NCBI GenBank assembly: GCA_902465215.1
Contig: CABQMM010000059.1
Span: 1-7,426, forward strand
Direction: 5' to 3'
Origin: an uncultured Bacillota bacterium
Lineage (GTDB): Bacteria > Bacillota > Clostridia > Peptostreptococcales > Anaerovoracaceae
Length of the DNA: 7,426 nt
Part shown: positions 1 through 5,000 of the stretch, in pieces
How the letters are laid out: each line of letters starts with the position of its first letter
How positions within the stretch are numbered: the first letter of the stretch is position 1
Translations under genes and position numbers: made by a program
The notes under the pieces: model-generated
The model's database searches: none
Told to the model about the DNA's origin: nothing
What the model saw: only the letters and a program-made list of their open reading frames with translations

Positions 1-1733
1 CCAAGGACAGCCTTAAGGACATTTGCGACTGGGTTGATCGTGAGGAGGGTATTACTAGAAAATATTCTAGCGTGACGTCGTCCAATAAGAACCGTACCGA
101 CGACCCACTTGGCGAAGATAAGGATAAGCTTGCAAAAGCCTGCACGCAGAAAGAAATGACGGACGGCTCTATCGTCAGACTGCTGAACGCACACGCAAGC
201 AGCATGCACAACTGGGAGCAGGGCGAAAACTGTCCGGTGCTTTCCGATAAGGCGGTCGCATATAAGATCGAAGTTGGCGGTACTTACAAGAACGAATATT
301 ACATCGGCAATAAGCTCGATTTAAGCGGGATTGAGTTTACTGTAACATGGAGTGACGGCACGACCACAAACCCAACATTGGAAAATGGCGTTAAGGTTAC
401 CGGATTTGATTCTTCCAAACAGGCAATCGTACACCTGACTGCAACTTATGACAATGCAGCCTGCGACTTTACGGTGAAAATTAAGAAACGCGCAGATGGT
501 ACAGCAGCGAATCCGGACAAAATCAAAGTCAATTTCAAACTTTTAGGCGATAGCTTCCACGGAGAAGAAGGCGAAAAGCACACACTGAAAAACGATGGAT
601 TAACGGAATGGCTTCCAAACAAAGAATATCAGGCAGACCTCAACGCAACCGTTTGGGATTTCCTGAAAGACGTGGTGGAAAAAGAGGCTGCTACTCCGGT
701 TACCTTCAATGCAAAAGATACCCAGTACGGAAAGTATATCTACTCCGTAACCTATAACAACGATTTGGAACTTGCAGAATTCGACAATGGAAACCTCTCC
801 GGCTGGATGTATACCTTAAACGATAAGCATCCACTTCTGGCAGTCAATGAGCAGTTCTTAAAAGATGGTGATACGATTGTGTTCCATTATACGGACGACT
901 ACACGGTAGAACAGGGCTCCGAGGACTGGAACACACCGGGCGGCGGTGTTATCGAAGAAGTCAAGAATGTCACAACCGACACCAAGACTGGAACAACAAC
1001 CGCACCAACCGAAGTCAAGGTAAGCGAAAAGACAAACGCTGACGGTACCAAGACTAAGGTTGCCGATGTTAAAGTTTCCGCTGATAATCAGAAAGAAATT
1101 CTGAAGCAGGCGAAAGCAAGCAAGTCGAAGGAAATCATTTTAAATGTTTCCGGCAAATCCGTCGGCGACGCAGCGAAGGCAGATGTAACGCTTGAAAAGA
1201 GCTTCATCGACTCCATCGTAAAAGACACCGACGCAAAACTGACAATCAGAACACCGTTTGGCGATAAGACTTACACGCAGGAAGAGCTGAAAGCAATGTC
1301 TGACGCGGCGACAGGCTCAACTATAACCGTTGCAATCGAAAAGGCAGAACAGCCGACGGATGACGCAGCAGTAAACATTGCAAAGGCGAAATCCATCGTA
1401 AAAGACCTGAAGCTCACAGCTCGTTCCAGCAAGACTACGAAGAAGAACATCAAAGCAGTCCTGAAGAGCGATGCGAAGGTCAAAGCTTCCATCAAGGAAC
1501 TCAAAGACCTTGGCTTCACTGTGAAGTACCGCTTCTATCGTTCCACGAAAAAGGCAGCTTCCTATAAGTCCACCGTGACGAAGAAAACTGCAGCTTACAC
1601 GAATACAAGCGGCAAGAAAGGAACGAAATACTTCTATAAACTTCAGGTAAGAGTTTACGATGAAAACGGCAAGCTCGTTGCGAAAACAGCGCTCAAGCAG
1701 TGCAAGTACGCTTCAAGAACTTGGAGCAAGTAG
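1..1733 (+). CDS. Secreted modular protein, 3' part: Ig-like, DUF4430 and FN3-like C-terminal module (5' partial)
   Basis: The frame is open from the first complete codon (3) to the TAG at 1731-1733, giving 576 visible codons. The GTG at 72 has no Shine-Dalgarno and lies inside continuous coding sequence, so the true start is upstream of the window. Visible residues about 50-81 resemble the tail after GLUG repeats (MTDGSIVRLLN, then NWEQGENCPVL). Residues 82-161 look like a bacterial Ig-like (Big_3 type) domain with LDLSGIEFTVTWSDGT. Residues 172-300 fit DUF4430, whose hallmark SGWMYTLND is present. A Thr-rich linker follows. A segment at about 345-446 has the VTLEKSFIDSIV and LTIRTPFGDKTYT pattern seen in clostridial surface proteins. 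The last ~120 residues are a Lys/Tyr-rich FN3-like module ending KYASRTWSK. There is no LPXTG motif, hydrophobic tail or SLH domain, so the mode of attachment is unknown. The role is inferred to be extracellular binding or structure; no catalytic motif is visible. The domain style is clear, the exact function is not. Confidence 0.9.
   Translation, partial: KDSLKDICDWVDREEGITRKYSSVTSSNKNRTDDPLGEDKDKLAKACTQKEMTDGSIVRLLNAHASSMHNWEQGENCPVLSDKAVAYKIEVGGTYKNEYYIGNKLDLSGIEFTVTWSDGTTTNPTLENGVKVTGFDSSKQAIVHLTATYDNAACDFTVKIKKRADGTAANPDKIKVNFKLLGDSFHGEEGEKHTLKNDGLTEWLPNKEYQADLNATVWDFLKDVVEKEAATPVTFNAKDTQYGKYIYSVTYNNDLELAEFDNGNLSGWMYTLNDKHPLLAVNEQFLKDGDTIVFHYTDDYTVEQGSEDWNTPGGGVIEEVKNVTTDTKTGTTTAPTEVKVSEKTNADGTKTKVADVKVSADNQKEILKQAKASKSKEIILNVSGKSVGDAAKADVTLEKSFIDSIVKDTDAKLTIRTPFGDKTYTQEELKAMSDAATGSTITVAIEKAEQPTDDAAVNIAKAKSIVKDLKLTARSSKTTKKNIKAVLKSDAKVKASIKELKDLGFTVKYRFYRSTKKAASYKSTVTKKTAAYTNTSGKKGTKYFYKLQVRVYDENGKLVAKTALKQCKYASRTWSK
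516..902 (+). other. DUF4430 domain inside gene 1
   Basis: This stretch encodes a beta-rich domain opening with KIKVNFKLLGDS, followed by a helix-like stretch (TVWDFLKDVVEKE), the strand YIYSVTYNN and the signature GNLSGWMYTLND. It closes with LKDGDTIVFHYTDD. This order matches DUF4430, a family related to the C-terminal beta domain of transcobalamin-like proteins and common in secreted Bacillota proteins. Ligand binding is known only for distant relatives, so none is claimed here. Confidence 0.8.
1374..1730 (+). other. FN3-like C-terminal module of gene 1
   Basis: The last ~119 codons encode a Lys-, Thr- and Tyr-rich beta domain. It starts around VKDLKLTARSSKTTKKNIK and contains LGFTVKYRFYRSTKK and the strand KYFYKLQVRVYDENGK, then stops at SRTWSK. 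The strand pattern is fibronectin type III-like. Gene 2 enters a similar sequence in its last visible residues, which suggests a reused C-terminal module in this cluster. Its function (anchoring, export or simple spacer) is not visible. Confidence 0.6.
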
Positions 1734-1790
1734 AATGCTTGTTAAAATCGCCCGTGGCGTTGTTGGCTACGGAATTAAAGAATAAGCTAA

Positions 1791-1822
1791 AATTGAGGGC
1801 GGCTCCGCATGGAGCCGCTTTT
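1791..1822 (+). terminator. Rho-independent terminator after gene 1
   Basis: A perfect 8-bp GC-rich stem (GCGGCTCC at 1799-1806, GGAGCCGC at 1811-1818) with a four-base GCAT loop is followed by TTTT at 1819-1822. The stem can extend outward by weak G-U and A-U pairs. It lies 58-66 bases after the TAG of gene 1 and before the promoter of gene 2, so it should end transcription of gene 1. The T-tract is short, which may make it leaky. Confidence 0.85.
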
Positions 1823-1851
1823 CGATTGCCATTTTAAGGGGAATAGAATTG

Positions 1852-1880
1852 TTGATTTCGGAGTAAAAATACGATATACT
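1852..1880 (+). promoter_or_regulatory. Sigma-A-type promoter of gene 2
   Basis: TTGATT (1852-1857, 4/6 to the -35 consensus) and TATACT (1875-1880, 5/6 to the -10 consensus) are separated by exactly 17 bases, in AT-rich DNA just downstream of the terminator. Transcription would start near 1887, leaving a leader of about 65 bases before the GTG at 1952. No operator repeat is evident. Confidence 0.75.
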
Positions 1881-1934
1881 AATAAAAGACAAGATTTAAT
1901 TATTTATAGTATGAAAGTAATTGTAGAAAGCTCA

Positions 1935-1942
1935 AAGGGAGG
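1935..1942 (+). promoter_or_regulatory. Ribosome binding site of gene 2
   Basis: AAGGGAGG lies nine bases before the GTG at 1952. This near-perfect Shine-Dalgarno decides the non-ATG start. The next in-frame ATG (1979) would remove the basic n-region of the signal peptide. Confidence 0.85.
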
Positions 1943-1951
1943 CAAAAAGAG

Positions 1952-2026
1952 GTGAAAAAACGACTACTCAGCATTTTGATGGTATGCAGCATGGTTTTAA
2001 GCATGTTTCCGGCAGTCTCTTACGCT
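1952..2026 (+). other. Sec signal peptide of gene 2
   Basis: Residues 1-25: basic MKKR, a hydrophobic core (LLSILMVCSMVLSMF), then PAVSYA before ETGE. Cleavage by signal peptidase I is expected after Ala25 (Ser at -3, Ala at -1). Cys12 is not in a lipobox, because Val precedes it and the hydrophobic core continues after it. Confidence 0.85.
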
Positions 2027-5000
2027 GAAACCGGGGAAGCGTGGGCAAATACTGCTGCAGTGCAGACAGCTGCGGCAAATACCGAGAAGGCAATACGCTT
2101 CAATACAGATGGGATTGCCGGTTACAACAACCATAAATACCACTATATCTATTACGGTAAATGGAAAGGAAATCCGATCAAATGGCTTGTGCTTGACGAT
2201 AAGACCAATACAGGCGAAGACGGCTTTTTCCTGCTGTCTGAGGGTCTGATAGATGTGTTGCAGAAATTTGATGACAAAAACACAAAATGGCAGGGAAGCA
2301 GCGCACAGAAATGGTGCGAGGATTTTGCCGGGATAAGCGGAAATAGTGTGCCGGATGCATTTACCTCTGTCGAGCGTGATGCGATTTTAGCGACGGTAAA
2401 ATCAGATGCAAATTATATAAGCGAGCCTGACAGTATAGGCGGTACATTTACCTTTCCTGCATATGAAAATATCCTGAATGGTGATAAGGTTTTTTATCTG
2501 TCTGCGGAGGAGGCGGAAAGCTCTAAATACGGAAAGCCAATTGATTCAACTTTCGATTATGGCTGGTTTCTGCGTTCTTACATCAATGCAACATTCGCGG
2601 CATTTTGCCCAGATCGGGGATCCATTATAGACATGATAAATCCCGGAAATAGTGAGCACCCGCGCCCTGCTTTCAACCTTGGAAAGGGTGAGATTGTTTT
2701 CGCATCCAATGCCGAAGGCGGCAAAACAGATGCCGCCACAGACAGTAATCTGACGGCTGTCGGCGACTGGAGCGGCAATACATGGAAGCTGACCTTAAGG
2801 GACAGCAGCCGGAGCTTTAGGGCCTCTGCAGATAAAGAAAATGTGAAGCAGGGAGAAACAATTTCTATCAACTATTCCGGTGCGAAAACCGGCGACAATG
2901 AATATGTTTCAGCAATCATCATGGACAGAAATGGCGAACTGCTCTACTATGGACGCATCGCGCAAAACAGCGCAGATGGTACGGCACAGATTACTGTGCC
3001 TGATGACCTTAAGCCGGGAAGATATGTGCTTAGGGTGTTCAGTGAGCAGTACAATGGAGAGTGCAATACGGATTATGTCAGCGAATTTGTGAATCTGAGC
3101 TTTTCGATTTCCAGAGGCATTGATGAGTCTGCCACGAACCAGATTTCAGGCTATAATGATGCGTGCGGCTACGACTATATCTATTACGGCAGCTACGAGG
3201 GAAGCCCAATCAAGTGGCGCGTTTTGGATAATCAGACCAATACAGGAGAGCCGGGATATTTCCTGCTGTCTGAAGAGCTGCTGGGATCAGAGTACTACGG
3301 AGGCGTGTATTTCTCATATGATGGCGTATCTACATGGCAGGGCAGCTATGCGCAGAGCTGGTGCAAGAAGTTTGCAGAAAACTCCTTTACCAAAGATGAA
3401 AAAAATAATGTAATGACTGTCAGCAAGAAAGAAGCCAGAGAGTATGAAGAAAACGATATCGTTGGATTTCTTGAGTCTGAGCTGATAAACGAAAAGGTAT
3501 TTTTCCTGTCTGCATATGAGGCAAGAAATCCGAGCTACGGATTTACGGGAAACGAAACGCGTGTAGCCAAATGGAAATATGATTCAAGGGCTTGGTGGTG
3601 GATTCGCTCCTATTATTCTCTTCATGGAATGGGCTACATCGACACTGATGGGAGAATGGCTTACGGGGATTTTCTTGATGAGGATGCCCTGAAACAGAGG
3701 CGACCAGCCCGCCCTGCATTTAATCTTGACGGCAGCGATATTTTATTCCTGTCTAATGCAAAAGGCGGCAAAGCAGATACAGAAACAGATCCTGATCTGG
3801 CGGCCATTCCTGAGCACGGCAGTGGTGAATGGAAGCTGACAATACATGACAGAACCCGGACGAACTTTAGCGCCAAGACTTTGGGATATACAGATGTGGC
3901 TGCGGGGTCCGATATCAGAGTAGGCTATTCCGGTGCCAAGAAAGGCAGCAACGAATATGTTTCAGTTATAATTGCCGATGCGCAGGGTCAGAACCTGTAT
4001 TACGGACGTATCGCAGAGGACAGCGAGAGCGGAGAGGCGGCGGTCACCGTTCCGTATTCCCTGCCTGTAGGAAATTATACGCTGAAAGTTTACAGCGAGC
4101 AGTACAACGGAGATTACAGAACCGATTATGCCGGCAATTTTGTGGAGCTTCCGATTAGCGTAACAGGGCCGGATACAGAAGGTCCGTATGCGAGAATAGA
4201 ATCCGTCAGGCGTATCAGTACGACAGAGGCTGAGGTGACATTTAGGAGCAGTGAGCCGGGTACATATAGCTATAATCTGGTAGAGAGCGGCAAAGGGCTT
4301 GAAACCACTTTTGGCAGCGGCCATGGCACGATACCAAACAGGAAAGCGCAGACCATTATCGTCGGCGGTCTGCGGCCGAGACAAGGCTGTGACATATACT
4401 TCGCTGTCTTTGACCAAAGCGGCAATCAATATCCGCAGAAGGTTATGGCGTCGATTCCCGCAGATATAATACATGAAGTGACGCTGCATGCAGGAAACGG
4501 CGCTGTCATTGCAGAGGGCAAAGATATTACGCAGTATGCGGAGGGAGAAAGTGTCATCCTGCCGACAGCAGAAGATATGAGCCGCAGCAGAGGCGTATTC
4601 AAAGGCTGGTATGCGGATTGTGATTTTGCCGGTACGCCGGTAACACAGATCAGCGATACCGATTCGGGCGACAAAGTATTCTATGCAAAATGGGAATGGG
4701 ACGGACAGGAACAGTTCAGCCTAAGCCCGGGTACGACCTATTATTTCGACCTTTCGGGCGCGGGAATACCGGGTACGGTCAATGGAGGAAATACGGCCGG
4801 CGCAGTTTCGGTGCCGGATCAGAGCCTGCACTATGTTCCATTTACCTATGTCGGAACGATCGATGCCTACAGCTTTTCAAAGGATATGAAAACCACTGAC
4901 GAATCCGCAGTGGGAAACCAGTATCTGCACAGTCTGTTTGTGTCGGACTATAACGTGGTGCATTCTGTAAGCTGGTATAATCTTAACAAGGAAGAATATA

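Noticed and set aside
72..1733. GTG at 72 as the start of gene 1
   Set aside because: The frame is open upstream to the window edge, there is no ribosome binding site, and the product would lack a signal peptide although all its domains are extracellular types.
1689..1733. LPXTG or membrane anchor at the end of gene 1
   Set aside because: The last residues are KYASRTWSK with no LPXTG, hydrophobic stretch or terminal basic cluster after one.
1976..1987. Lipoprotein signal at Cys12 of gene 2
   Set aside because: The residue before Cys is Val, not Gly/Ala/Ser, and the hydrophobic core continues past the Cys to a normal signal peptidase I site after Ala25.
2880..3413. Small forward frames at 2880-3092 and 3120-3413
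   Set aside because: They sit in another frame inside gene 2, have no ribosome binding site and encode no recognisable domain.
3962..4489. Reverse-strand frame of 175 codons
   Set aside because: It is antisense to the Ig-like and FN3-like domains of gene 2 and has no recognisable product. It is a shadow frame.
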